This document shows, in pieces, positions 48,206 to 58,836 of a stretch of DNA of 64,000 bases. The notes beneath the pieces were generated by a model that was not told the origin of the DNA, did no database searches, and saw only the letters and a list, made by a program, of their open reading frames with translations. Every line of letters starts with the position of its first letter. The first letter of the stretch is position 1. Position numbers and translations under genes: made by a program. The stretch covers positions 1,653,001 through 1,717,000 of the forward strand of contig JAMJFZ010001871.1 in NCBI GenBank assembly GCA_026225945.1. The letters run 5' to 3'. The DNA comes from Cricetomys ansorgei. Lineage: Eukaryota; Chordata; Mammalia; Rodentia; Nesomyidae.

Positions 48206-48680
48206 TGTTTGGAAATTCAGCTGGATACATTTGTGGGGCTCTGTTCCTGTGCTTTTTGATCAGTGTGCTCATCTCTCTGTCAACACAAGTCTTCACTGCA
48301 ACAGCAACACAATGTATGTCAACATTAGAGTTCGTTCTCTCATTTATTTTCTTTTTCCAAACTATTTTAGCTATGTAAGATCCTTCACGTGTACAAGTAT
48401 GCTTCCGAATCACCTTGTCTGTATCTAAAATATCTTGTAAGAGTTTCCATTGAAATTTCATCAAACCTTATATAAATTTGGAAATAATTGAAAACTTCAT
48501 TATGTTGGTCTCCATGCTCTGTTCAGCCACCAAGCTATCTCTCCGTTTACAAGTAGGTCTTTGATTTGTCTCATTAACATGGTTTTTCACATTTCAAAAA
48601 AATTTATATGTACATTTTCTGAAATTTATACAGGGCTGTTGAAAGATATGTTTAATATCATCATAATATTTATTGTTTTT
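48206..48680 (-). mobile_element. L1M LINE, ORF2 interior (continuation)
   Basis: 'aactattttagctatgtaag', 'tccgaatcaccttgtctgta' and 'tgaaatttcatcaaacctta' match antisense ORF2 ('gattgttttggctattc', 'gaatcagcttgtca'). After a short SINE-head-like scrap ('caagctatctctccgttta', about 48530), ORF2 seems to resume ('ggtctttgatttgtctcatt'). Confidence 0.8.
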
Positions 48681-48887
48681 ATATGTATGAATGTTTTTCC
48701 TGAATGTATATCTGTGCACCACACGCAGCACCTGGTGCCCATGGAGGCTAGAAGAGGAAGTCAGAAACACTGGAACAGGATTTGCAGACAGCCCTGAGCC
48801 ACCATGTGGGTGCAGGGAACAGATCCCAGGTCCTCTGCTAGAGTGTAGTAAGTGCTCTTAACTACTGAGTCAACTTTTCAGGCCTGA
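48681..48887 (-). mobile_element. B3-type SINE (antisense), first of a pair
   Basis: 'gaatgtatatctgtgcacca', 'ctggtgcccatggaggctag', 'ctgagccaccatgtgggtgc' and 'cttaactactgagtcaactt' are reverse-complement B3. The next B3 starts within 6 bp in the same orientation. Confidence 0.93.
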
Positions 48888-48892
48888 TATTT

Positions 48893-49112
48893 TTAAGATT
48901 AATTTTACTTTTTATTTATGTGTATGTGTGTTGGTGTTTGGGTGTATACTGCATGTGTGCAGGGGCCTGTGGAGTTCAGAAAAAGGTATTGGTCTCCTTA
49001 AAGCAGATGTTAAATGCAGACATGAGCTGTCTGATGTGTGTGCTGAGAGCTGAATTTATGTTCTCTGGAAGAGCAGCAAGCACATCCAACCACTAAGCCA
49101 TAGCTCCAACCT
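48893..49112 (-). mobile_element. B3-type SINE (antisense), second of a pair
   Basis: 'gtgcaggggcctgtggagtt', 'gtgctgagagctgaatttat', 'ctctggaagagcagcaagca' and 'ccactaagccatagctcca' define it. It is diverged from its neighbour, so the pair reflects two insertions rather than a recent duplication. Confidence 0.9.
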
Positions 49113-49314
49113 AACACTGGGCCTTCTAAAATGATATCACTTTCATCTTTCTTGTCTCAATCCTTCCATATATTCGATATTCATTAGTTGGAATTTTTTC
49201 AGACAAAATTTAAGTCACCTGCTTCTAAGTTAGAAAATACTTCTCAGCAGAACATCTCAAAAAGTGTTCGTATATCTGATGAAATCTTGCATTTAGCAAG
49301 ATTCGCCCCTCTGA

Positions 49315-49646
49315 GGCAGCGGGGATGAGACAGTTGCAGTTTAAAAGGTTTTCTGTGTAATCGTGAGAAACTGAGTTCGGATCTCAACACTCATGTAACA
49401 AGCTGGGCATTTTGTGTATGGATGTAACTTCTGCTTTGAACAAGGCAGAGAAAGAAGGAGTACTAAGATTGCTGGCTTCCAAACTGAGAAAACAGGAGTT
49501 TCCAGGCTCAGGGAGAGACCCCGCCTCGAAGGTAATAATAAAGAAAAGCACCTGACACCACCTTCTGGACTTGATGCTCACACAGGCTCACAGGCAAGCA
49601 TCCTCATCCTTATAAAAGCAAGTTTACACACACAAACACACACATG

Positions 49647-49647
<1 letters not shown>
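49315..49647 (+). mobile_element. B4-type SINE
   Basis: 'gcagcggggatgagacagtt' is a damaged head. 'aactgagttcggatctcaac', 'gctgggcattttgtgtatgg', 'caggctcagggagagacccc' and 'aagcacctgacaccaccttc' follow the B4 order. CA-rich sequence then leads into a GA microsatellite. The 107-codon plus frame at 49414-49737 is its by-product. Confidence 0.85.

Positions 49648-49680
<33 letters not shown>
49648..49680. repeat. (GA)n microsatellite
   Basis: About 16 GA units directly downstream of a B4 tail. Confidence 0.97.
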
Positions 49681-49682
<2 letters not shown>

Positions 49683-50739
49683 AATTATTTTAAGATCCAC
49701 TCCTTTTGGCTGCATCTCATCAAATAATAGCTTCTAAGAGCACTGGTTGAAATAAAGGTATTAAACTATGCAATTTTATGAGCCCAACGCTGTGCAAAGC
49801 CAGAGCTCCACACTATTGGAGATTCCTATAGCTTACACAGCAGTATGACAGAAAGCAGGAGTTCAATGCTGAGCTTGTGACACCAAAAGTATACAAAGAG
49901 GTAAAAAATGAGAGCCCAGACATAGGGACTGATACTAGAATTAATTTGTTGTTCACAGTGTGAACTGTCGATGTGAGATGGCCTTACAGCAGCAGATATT
50001 TCATTAAGACCTAGCAATGTGTAATTATTGGGGTTTGCTTCCACGTGAATGCCGAGCACTACAAATAACTCCTTCCATCTGATGAACTGCAGAACTTTGC
50101 TGTAGGCCTGGAGATTCAAGTATCCTCCAAGTACCTCCCTTGTGGTTCCGTATGAAGGAAGAAAGTTGTTTGAGACACAGAGGAAGAATGTTGCTCTGCT
50201 GTGCACCATCTAAAGCAAATGAACTCCCCCATAAAGGTCGTGGCAAAATATTTCAACCTTAGGAGCCTCAGTTTTCTAGACTGTGATGTCAAAGTCCCTT
50301 GAGTAATCACAGTCATTCAAAATGATCAGTGATGCTTTTCAATACTGTAAAGAAAAGAAAATCATCTTTTTTGATCCTCATGCTTTCAGCAAGTGAGATG
50401 ACATGATTGTGGTTCATCTACGACTTTCCCAAATTTATCAGTGAACATCTAGTGTTCGGAAAATCCTTTGGTCTTATTTTTAAAACCAAATACCCATGTT
50501 CTGGGTACCTCCACATACCAGCAAAACCAGGAAACGTTAATTACCTGAAGCTTTCATTTTATTTTGAACTTTGGGGATCTATGTAATTGTTTACTTATTT
50601 TTAGTATGTGTCTGTGTCTGTTCCTGTATGTGCATGCATACATGTGAGTGTATGTGTGTGTGTGTAAATATGGCCTGCTGAGTCCATGAATGTTGGTGGC
50701 ATGTGTGTTTAGACATGACTGCTTGGGATGGTGAAATCT
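49681..50739. other. Unassigned sequence
   Basis: No transposon recognised, except a GT-rich stretch near 50605-50670. The 127-codon minus frame at 49826-50209 shows no known domain and shares its DNA with two other minus frames. Confidence 0.45.
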
Positions 50740-51000
50740 ATAATATAGCTCATCTCTGGAGCAAACTGACTCTCCTCTTAGCAGCCATTAATTGTTTGTA
50801 GCTCTTCATCTAAGAACTGGGCCTTATGAGAGCTCTTCCATTCATTCTGACATGTCAACTGCTATGTCATTGTGTGGGTCCCGTTTAGGCAGCAACAGTC
50901 TTCATCCTCTAGATCTTACAGTCTTTCTGCCCTGTCTTTCAGAGTGTCCACTGAGTAGATCCACCAACTGGTAAGCTCACTGTCAATTGTGATTTTAAAT
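50740..51000 (-). mobile_element. Rodent L1 (Lx-like) 3'-UTR fragment (antisense)
   Basis: 'ggagcaaactgactctcctc', 'gcagccattaattgtttgta', 'ggcagcaacagtcttcatcc' and 'atcttacagtctttctgccc' match an antisense rodent L1 3' UTR. It shares the 'gccattaa' block with the fragment at 25480-25760. Confidence 0.55.
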
Positions 51001-52893
51001 GAAATACAACTTGTATGGATCCAGACCCTCCCCCTCTAGAATGCAGTGCATTTTCTGTGTCTGTTTCTAGTTTATTTAAAATCAAAAGTGGGAGAGGGGT
51101 AAGTGGAATCACAGACAGGAGATCACAGCACAAGTGCACAGATCAATCAAGTGACACCATGATGGGCAGCTGCTCTGTGTTACAATGTCCCTTCCCTGTT
51201 CCTTGCTTTCCTCACTTTGATTCTTGGACAAAGAGACAGTCATAAAAGCGATGATAAGTTTTGCTCTGAAACTCACCTCCTTTCTACTCTCTTCCATATT
51301 AAAACGACCTATTAGCTGATCATCATCTACTCCCAATTTACTACTAAATGTTGTTTATCTTCTAATTTGCTAATTCTATTCACCTGACATCATATTGTTG
51401 CTGTCTGGAAAACAACATAGTTCAGGTATACAAGCACGGAGGGTGGATTGGGATAACTATATGTCTGAGTTATGGAAGAGCAGAATACAGTATCTGCGAA
51501 CCTAGTTCTCTTTTCAGAGTAATATGCCAATGTGTGTTAAAGGAGAGGAGTTAGCTGTAGATTGCCATCGGCATCCTAATGATGGCATTTAGGAAAATCA
51601 TGATAAAGCGCCAGGTGGAGGTTTTGAGCAAGTTTCTGAAATGCAGATAGTGGAACACAGGCTAGCAGCAGATTTGAGCACATTCAGGAGGCTTCAAAGT
51701 TAATATCTGAAACACTGTCAAGTGCCAGATATTGTGTTCCACTCTGTTAGTAAATGTAACAGATGCTTTACAAACACGTTTGGGATCTGAAGGCTGACTG
51801 ACTCTGTCGAGCTGATAGAAATAGAAGACAGCTATTTTCCACATCAGAATGTGAGAAAAGAAAAGCTTCAAAATTAAGCTTAAAAGACAGGGGACTTTTC
51901 CTACTGAGAGAGAGAGAATGTTGAATTTCTCTGATGAGAGAGAGAATGTTGAATTGAAAAGATGTAATCCCCGATCAGTAACTTTTGCATCTTACCTTTT
52001 ATTTGACATCAGTAAGAAAAGTTAGAATAAGGAAGTGTCACCTTCCAAAAACTAACCAGAAACCTTACTTGTCTTTTTGATACAATAGTGAAATCACCAA
52101 CAGGGATAGAACCCTGTTGCCATGGGGATGATTATGCTCTCTGAAAAATCCAGTATTGCAACTTCTTCTCTGTGAAGCCATTGAAATAAGATACAAAATT
52201 TTCTCTCTTTTTCTTTAGCCTGTGAATGAGAACACTGTTAACCTTGCAGAAAAATAAATGTTAATAGCAAGCCTCCTCCAGCTGCCTGACTTCTACCTCT
52301 TCCCTTCCCATTGCCATGATGAAGCATAATACAGGTCAGCCAGTATCAAAAAAAAAGTTATGGCTGTTACTGAAAACGCATGCAATAACACAGTTAGCTT
52401 TATTCTTGTACTACTTTCCTGAGGAGGCAGAGGGCAAGGCGGTTTCCTCAGCTTGAGGCTTTGAAAGGTGATGATCGAGGATCCATGGCAGGCTTCCTGG
52501 AAGTTCCCAGCTGGGAATGTGCACAGAATCTCTGGTCCCTCCGGGAAGACTGCCCAAGTATCAGAAAGCTGTGTCACATGTAACAACCATGTCCCATGGA
52601 TTAGAGCAACAAACAAAATCTGTGGCATGCATGTTGAGATGGAATAGATAGAAATACTGAATGCAGGTAAATGATCGCACTCAGAGAGAAACTGAGGATG
52701 AAAACAAAGTTGCCTGTGTATAAAGGGTATTTTGAAATCATCTGCAATGTATGAGAATGGGGATACAGAAGACAAGAGGGATTTTCAATTCAGCTAGGAC
52801 AAATTCAGAGTAACTCCCCATTAAGGAGCTTACACGCCCCCAATAAGTCACGAAGGGCCTGTTGTGGTTTGAAAAACACACAAAAATTTGTCA
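51001..52893. other. Unassigned sequence
   Basis: No repeat family recognised. The 160-codon minus frame at 52293-52775 is one of the longest non-repetitive frames in the window. It has no recognisable domain or codon signature, and I treat it as chance. Confidence 0.45.
51905..51955. repeat. 30-bp imperfect direct repeat
   Basis: 'tgagagagagagaatgttga' at 51905 recurs, one GA unit shorter, at 51935. It lies in otherwise unassigned DNA. Confidence 0.9.
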
Positions 52894-53700
52894 CCCACTT
52901 TATCCCAGCCCTGAACTGCAGCAGGCATTCCCTGCAAACCCGCAGGCCACTCCAGCAATGGAAGCAGGTAAGGTAGCTGCAGATTTTCACTGCTCCCTCC
53001 TATCTTCAAAGTCTAATCCTCCAGTCTTAGCACCATCTTTGTAGCAGACCACATGCTCCAGCCTCTCCTTCCTCTCTGACTCAACCTCCAGTTAATCATA
53101 CAGCTATTCCCCGTCAAACTCTCTTTCCTCCACTTAGCCTTTATCTCAACCCCCAATTCCAGCAGACATTTCCTGGAAACCTGCAAGCCACTGTGGCTGG
53201 GGAGGCAGGAAGCCTAACTGCAGATCTTCTCCTCCTCCTTCTTCTCCTCTAAATCCAATCATCTAGTCTCGCTCTTACCTGGGTAGTAGACCATTTGCTG
53301 TGCCATCCTTCTCATTCCCAGTGGATCCATCAGATCTTCTCCTCCAACCTTCCTCCTGACTCATCCTGTTATCACGGCCCCCATCTCCAGCAGGCACTCC
53401 AGAGGAACCAGCCAGTCACACCTACCAGAAAAGCAAGAAGGCTTGAGAATCAAGTTACTGAACTATAAATCTCTTCTTCACTATTCCTTCTCTCCTCTGA
53501 ATCCTCTCCCCCAGTGTCATTCTCAGCTCCATAGCAGAATTCCTATTGTGGCCTCTTTACACTCTCTGTCCCCATTCCTAGTGGACTAAGTAGATCCCGA
53601 TGGACTATCCTGCTTCCCTCCCTCCTATGACTCCTGCAGCCCAGGTTCCTAGCCCATTCCTAGTTCTAATATCAGCTCCCCACACCTATAAATACATTTC
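52894..53700. repeat. MurSatRep1-like satellite-type repeat, about 3 monomers
   Basis: C-rich monomers of about 230-245 bp begin near 52902, 53146 and 53373, with part of a fourth from about 53635. Each has a 'ccc...ccagcaggcattccc' type start. The first two continue through 'gcaggccactccagc'/'gcaagccactgtggc', 'gctgcagattttc'/'aactgcagatcttc', and an 'aatc.a.c.agtct' block. The layout recalls MurSatRep1; the name is from memory and unconfirmed. Identity between monomers is only moderate, so the array is old. No coding content. Confidence 0.65.
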
Positions 53701-53756
53701 ATCCAGAATCCCCATATGCTGCGTCTATCAAGATCTCAGAAGAATTCACTACCACT

Positions 53757-54340
53757 AACAAGACAAGGTTATCCACTTTCTCCAGACCTACCCAATTTAG
53801 TATTTGAAGTTTCAGCTAGAGGTAAAGAACAACTAAATGACATAAAAGGGATGCAAATTGGAAAGAAATAAGTCAAAATATCATTATAGAAAAAAAATGA
53901 CCCTTAAAATTTCCACTGGGAAACTTCTACAGCTGATAAACACTTTCCAGAAAGTAGCTAGATACAAAATTAATTCACAAAATTCAGTAGCCTTCCTATA
54001 TACAAATAACGTATGGGCTGAGTAAGAAATCATGGAAACAACATCTTTTCCAATACCCTCAAGTAATATACAATATTTTATGTAGTAACTCTAACCAAGC
54101 AAGTAAAAGACAGTATGATAAACACATTAAGACAATGAAGAAAGACATTGAAGAAGATATCAGAAAATGGAACGATCTCTAATGCTCATTGATCAGTAGG
54201 ATTAATATAATAAAAATGGCCATCCTACCAAAAGTAATCTATACACTCAATGAAATCTCCTTCAAAATTCCAACACAATTCTTCAGAGATCTTGAAAGGA
54301 TAACTTTTAGCTTTATATAGAAACACAAAAAAGACAGGTT
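53757..54340 (+). mobile_element. Rodent L1 ORF2 fossil, part 1
   Basis: 'aagacaaggttatccacttt' and 'ctccagacctacccaattta' mark the reverse transcriptase region upstream of the catalytic motif. 'gacattgaagaagatatcag' and 'atggccatcctaccaaaagt' are the typical downstream ORF2 blocks. Frameshifts and stops are common. The copy abuts the satellite-like repeat on its left and is cut by an Lx-type insertion at 54341. Confidence 0.9.
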
Positions 54341-55109
54341 AACAAGAGGGAGCCCAGACCTGAGACTGCCTGGATGGCCAGAAACCGGAGGCTGGATAGC
54401 CCAGAGACCAAGGATAGACACAAACATGACTGGCCAATATAAAATTTTTAAAAATCAATGAAATGACTTCTAATGATATTCTGCTATACTCAGATTGGTG
54501 CCTAGCTCAGTCACCACCAGAAAAGCCTCCTCTGACAGTAGATGGAAGCAGATCCAGAGACCCACAACCAAACATTAGGTGGAGCTCAGTGAACCCCACA
54601 GAAGGGGAGAAATGATTCTAGGCACCAGGGGAGTCAAGGACACCAAGAGAATGCTGCCCACAAAATCAACTAAGCAGAGCTCATAGGGGCTCACAGAGAC
54701 TGAAGCAGCAATTCTGCAGCCTGCATGGGTCTGCACTAGGTCTTCTGCATATATGTTAAGGCTATTTAGCTTAGTGTTCTTGTAGGACCTCCTAATAAGG
54801 AGAGTGTGGGAGTCTCAGACTCTTCTGCCTGTACTTGGGACTCTTTTTCTCCCACTGGACTGCTTTTCCTAGCCTCTAGATGAGAGTTTGTGCCTGGTCT
54901 TATTGTATCTTGCTTTGCAGTGTTCAGCTGATATCCCTGGGAAGCTTTCTCTTCTCTTGAAGGAAAATAAGGAGGCATGGGTCTGGGGAAGAGGCAGTTG
55001 GGGAGCAGCTGGGAGGAGTAGAGAGAAAGGGGAAACTGCAGTTGGGGTGTATTGTGTGAGAGGAATATAAATAAATAATGAATAAATGGGTAGGTAAATA
55101 AATAGATAT
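54341..55109 (+). mobile_element. Lx-type L1 3' end inserted into L1 ORF2
   Basis: 'gacttctaatgatattctgc', 'tgcctagctcagtcaccacc', 'gagacccacaaccaaacatt', 'actgaagcagcaattctgca', 'cagctgatatccctgggaag', 'ggagtagagagaaaggggaa' and 'gtgtattgtgtgagaggaat' followed by an AATAAA-rich tail form a recognised rodent L1 3' terminus. It interrupts ORF2. The flanks carry an imperfect duplication: 'aaaaaagacaggtt' at 54327-54340 and 'gaaaaacaggatt' at 55110-55122. Confidence 0.85.
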
Positions 55110-55600
55110 GAAAAACAGGATTGCTAAAACAATCCTGAATAGTTAATAATAATCATAATCAACATAATAGTAATAATAATAATAATAATTAATAATAATA
55201 ATAAAAACTGCTGGTGGTATCACCATCCCTAACCTCAAGTTGTACTACAGAACTATAGTAATAAAAACAGCAAGTTATCAGCACAAAAACAGACATGTTA
55301 ATCAATGGCATCAAATTGAAGACCCATAGATAAATCCACACACATAAGGACACCTCATTTTTTATAAAGAAGCCAGAAATACAAACTGGAAAAAGGACAA
55401 AATCTTCAACAAATGGTGCTGGTCAGACTAAACAGCTATGACTAGAAGAATTCAAATAGATCCATATTGCATGAAAACACAACTCCAAATGGGTCAAAGA
55501 TCTCAACATAAAGCCAGATACACCAAACCTTATAGAAGAGAAAGTAGGAAATGTCTTAAATTCATTGGGATTGGAAAAAAACTAATTTACTTCAAATCTA
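55110..55600 (+). mobile_element. Rodent L1 ORF2 fossil, part 2
   Basis: The interrupted ORF2 resumes: 'gattgctaaaacaatcctga', 'ggtatcaccatccctaacct', 'gtactacagaactatagtaa', 'aaatggtgctggtcagacta', 'tgggtcaaagatctcaacat'. Position within ORF2 follows directly from part 1, so both are one copy. An AAT array has expanded inside it. Confidence 0.92.
55140..55206. repeat. (AAT)n microsatellite inside dead ORF2
   Basis: Irregular ATAATAAT repeats lie between the ORF2 blocks 'acaatcctga' and 'ctgctggtggtatc', where the intact element has only a short A-rich word. Confidence 0.92.
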
Positions 55601-56497
55601 CAGTGTTACAGACATTTTACAGATATGTACAATCTATACAAGTATATGGCTTGTGCTCAAGACTTTCAACCCAAGCATTTTGTAGTATATCGAATTGATT
55701 CATATTTTCAGAGGTGAAAAAAAGCCCTGAGGTGATTTAATGATTTTCTCTTTCCTTTTATCTTCTATTCACATATTTTATTAGAAGTGTTTTATTATCA
55801 AAGTCAGCTTATTACAGTAGAAAGAGAAAGAGAAGGACATATCAATGCTATGTAAGGACCATTGCATTACTTGGAGACCATCATTTCCAAATAACACTGC
55901 TCATGTTGGACACACACAGACACACACACACATGCATACACCACATTTTGTTGTTGCTGCAGTCACATGAAACCTTAAGAGAAACAATTGTCATCTGGGC
56001 TTCAGGAGGCCTAGCATACTGGTGATGACCTGATATTTCAACCAATCTGGGATCCTGGCCCCAACTGTCATTTATTGAGTGAGGCAAAGATTTACTTCCT
56101 TTCTTGGTCCCCATTCCTGAATTTGCACTTTGAGGGAAATTGCTCAAATGAATACAGACTTGTGGAAGGATATTAAATTCATCAAATTTTGCCTGAATAT
56201 CACTTCTATCCATGCAGCTGGTTTCAAAGCATCACCCAACCTAGCCAATGTCAGGAAGAAAATACTAAATAAAAAATGTTATTATTATTTTACCCATAAC
56301 CTAAACATAAAAGTAAACAAAATAATAAAGTAGTGCCTATGAAAAAAATGGTGAAGACAGTTCCTACATTATGAGTGACATAGTTGCATTGCTTATAAAC
56401 TTGTTGAAAGAATCCTGTTTTGTATTTCTACTACACTTTAGACACCAAAAATCCTAATAATTACAATGAAAATCTACTTTAGTTAAATAAAAGTTCA
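55601..56497. other. Unassigned sequence
   Basis: No family recognised. A small CA stretch lies at 55910-55932. The 110-codon minus frame at 55881-56213 runs through it without a recognisable domain. Confidence 0.45.
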
Positions 56498-56695
56498 AAG
56501 ACAGACCAGCAAAATTTCTCAACAGGTAAAAATATTTGCTGCCATGCCTTAAGGACCTGAGCTGACTAAGTCTGACTTCTATAATGCACTTGGTGGAAGG
56601 AGAGAAGAGACTCCTACAAATTGTTCTCTGACCTCCACTTTTGAGGTGTGGCATGTATGTGACCGCAACACACACACACACACACACACACACTC
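56498..56695 (+). mobile_element. B2/B3-group SINE with CA tail
   Basis: 'tttgctgccatgccttaagg', 'ggacctgagctgactaagtc', 'cttggtggaaggagagaaga', 'aattgttctctgacctccac' and (CA)n at 56669-56693 follow a common rodent tRNA-type SINE ('gccaagcctgaggacctgagtt ... ggtggaaggagagaacc'). Confidence 0.9.
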
Positions 56696-58585
56696 CATTA
56701 GATTTTAAGTTCAAATATATTCAGCATAATTTCAGTTGCATTCTACAGGATAAAGTTACTAATGGTCGCTTTTATTATCTTTTTCTGAAATGTGCTGGTT
56801 GCCTCCCTCTTTCTTAAGTGAAAAAGCAAACATTCCTGTTTTCTATTGTCTCATAGTTCATGTTGGATCTACATATATTCCTTCACTGAAAAAATAGTAA
56901 GACAAGAGAAGGGTTTTAAATGGCTTTGGGATCACCACTAAATGGTATATAATGCATAGGTCCAAGATGGAAAGTTGCATGGCAGGGGTGTTAAGAGGCA
57001 TCATCTCTTAAAAACAAGTGTTAGCATTCATAATGTCACCTGTATTGGCCTCATGGGCTCCCTGTCATCCACACATACCTCTCTTACCAGGATCTACAAT
57101 GCTTGAAATGGCCTTTACCAAAGAGCTACACATTAAATCATGTAGTATAAATCTTACATAATGTTCTTTTTAGACATTGCTTCAATGCCGAACCTAAGAA
57201 TCAGATACAATGCAAAATTTGGGTGTTTTATAGACTTCTTGTTCAGTGTGTCCTGAATATCATTTACTCTATGTACTATGGATATTGCACTTAGGATTTA
57301 TGTCATTTGATATTTGGACATACAAACTCCATGATAATTTGTTCATGAAATAAGTTAGGCATTTTTAAAAATTATTTTAGAAGAGAGCTATCTTTCCTTT
57401 TTTATTAACCACTTCCCACTTAGGGATGAACTATACCCCCAGGTGCAATTGCAAATTCCGTTAAGTGCAACCTCTGCTAACATATTAATTTAAGGCAGCT
57501 TCTCCTTAAGTTGTTTTCCCATGGCTGCAGGTGAATTGATCCCAAGAGACTTAACAACTTTGTTTTAAGTTGACATCCTTTATGCATCTGTGATCCCTAC
57601 ATGTCAGATGTTCCATTAAAGAGCTCACATTTTTAAGGCAAGTAACTGGATTTTTCAAAGCAGTGTGTAGAACAATCACATGCACTAATTACTGTTTATT
57701 ACAGCCTTCACGTCTTCCAAGGGATGCTTCAGCATGCAAGATGGCATATTTTAACTAAGAGCAAGTGCAACTAGTTAGACAACAGAAAACAAATTTAAAG
57801 GCCTACCTTTCGTTTTAGCTGTCCATTAGTTTCTCAAACCAATAAACAATAATCCCTCAAAGGAGGATGCATGGTCACTCTGATAAAGACAAATGTAGTA
57901 TGATCAATATATTTTAATTAAATGTGGAGCATTCATCAACATGGAGACACACATTACAGGAGCAGGCTGGTTGCTTAATTGTTGTCATTGTTTTAGGTTC
58001 GCCCTTCTTAAAATGCACGACCATGTTATCCCTGTTAAGGAATAATGTTCAGTTCACAAATTGCAGTTTAAAAAATTTTCTGCTTAGCAAAATAGGTAAG
58101 TAAGCTTGTAGCAAGAACTTTAAAGACTCATTTATTCAACGATCTAAATACAGACTCTTCCTCTATAGATGAGAAAGGAAAAAAAAATTCAAAGCTTTTT
58201 AAGCTACTTTCTGATAATCCTAAAACCTGCTGAGAAAGAAAAGAATGCAAGATAAGATAAAGAGATACTATCATCTCCAGCCATAGTGGTTGATACATGA
58301 TGCCTAAATTGGTGTTCTCACAATTAGCTGAATCCCAGAGAAATCGGATCACCCCTTCTGTGGTTGGGTGATGATTAAGAGTAGGTCTTCTCCTTGTACC
58401 AGGTAAAATACGTTTGGCTTCAAACACTGGGACCCTGAATTCACTTGGCCTGCTACAAAGAATTTCAAGTTCCTCCTTGCAAGGTAATTATCTCATGTGG
58501 TACCGGATGATAGTTCATAGGCACAAAGAGCAGGCTAATCAGTTTTGTTTGGTAGGTACTATCTTTCTATTTATCTGTCTGTCCA
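56696..58585. other. Repeat-free block, candidate conserved non-coding DNA
   Basis: Nearly 1.9 kb without a recognised transposon. 57380-58090 has enhancer-like texture: an octamer-like 'attgcaaat', an E-box CAGGTG and many TAAT cores. No exon or transcript evidence exists. The conserved status is inference from absence of repeats and motif density only. Confidence 0.4.
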
Positions 58586-58652
58586 TTAGTCCACCCATCC
58601 ATCAATCCATCCATCAATCCATCCATCCATCCATCCATCCATCATCTATCCA
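58586..58652. repeat. (ATCC)n microsatellite
   Basis: ATCC repeats with periodic ATCA variants, 14 or more units. The Ser/His/Pro/Ile-rich middle of the plus frame at 58414-58770 is its translation. Confidence 0.95.
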
Positions 58653-58704
58653 TTTTCTATTTGCCTCTCAATGTATCTCCTGTCTGTCCATCTATCTTCT
58701 TTCC

Positions 58705-58836
58705 TTTGTTGGTTTTTATTCTATAGTCCAGATGGTCCTCAATCTTCTATGCAGCCCAGATCAACCTTGAATTTGGAATTCTCCTGCCTCAGCTTCCTGA
58801 ATGCTGTGATTTCAAGAATAAGTCAACATGCCTGAT
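58705..58836 (-). mobile_element. B1/PB1-type SINE (antisense)
   Basis: 'ttttattctatagtccagat', 'atgcagcccagatcaacctt', 'ggaattctcctgcctcagct' and 'cctgaatgctgtgatttcaa' give a reverse-complement B1-like element of an old type. Confidence 0.85.

Noticed and set aside
49826..50209. 127-codon minus-strand frame
   Set aside because: It overlaps two other minus-strand frames in different phases and shows no protein-family signature.
52293..52775. 160-codon minus-strand frame with hydrophobic stretches
   Set aside because: No recognisable domain, homology by eye or splice context. Hydrophobic runs are common in frames read from AT-rich DNA.
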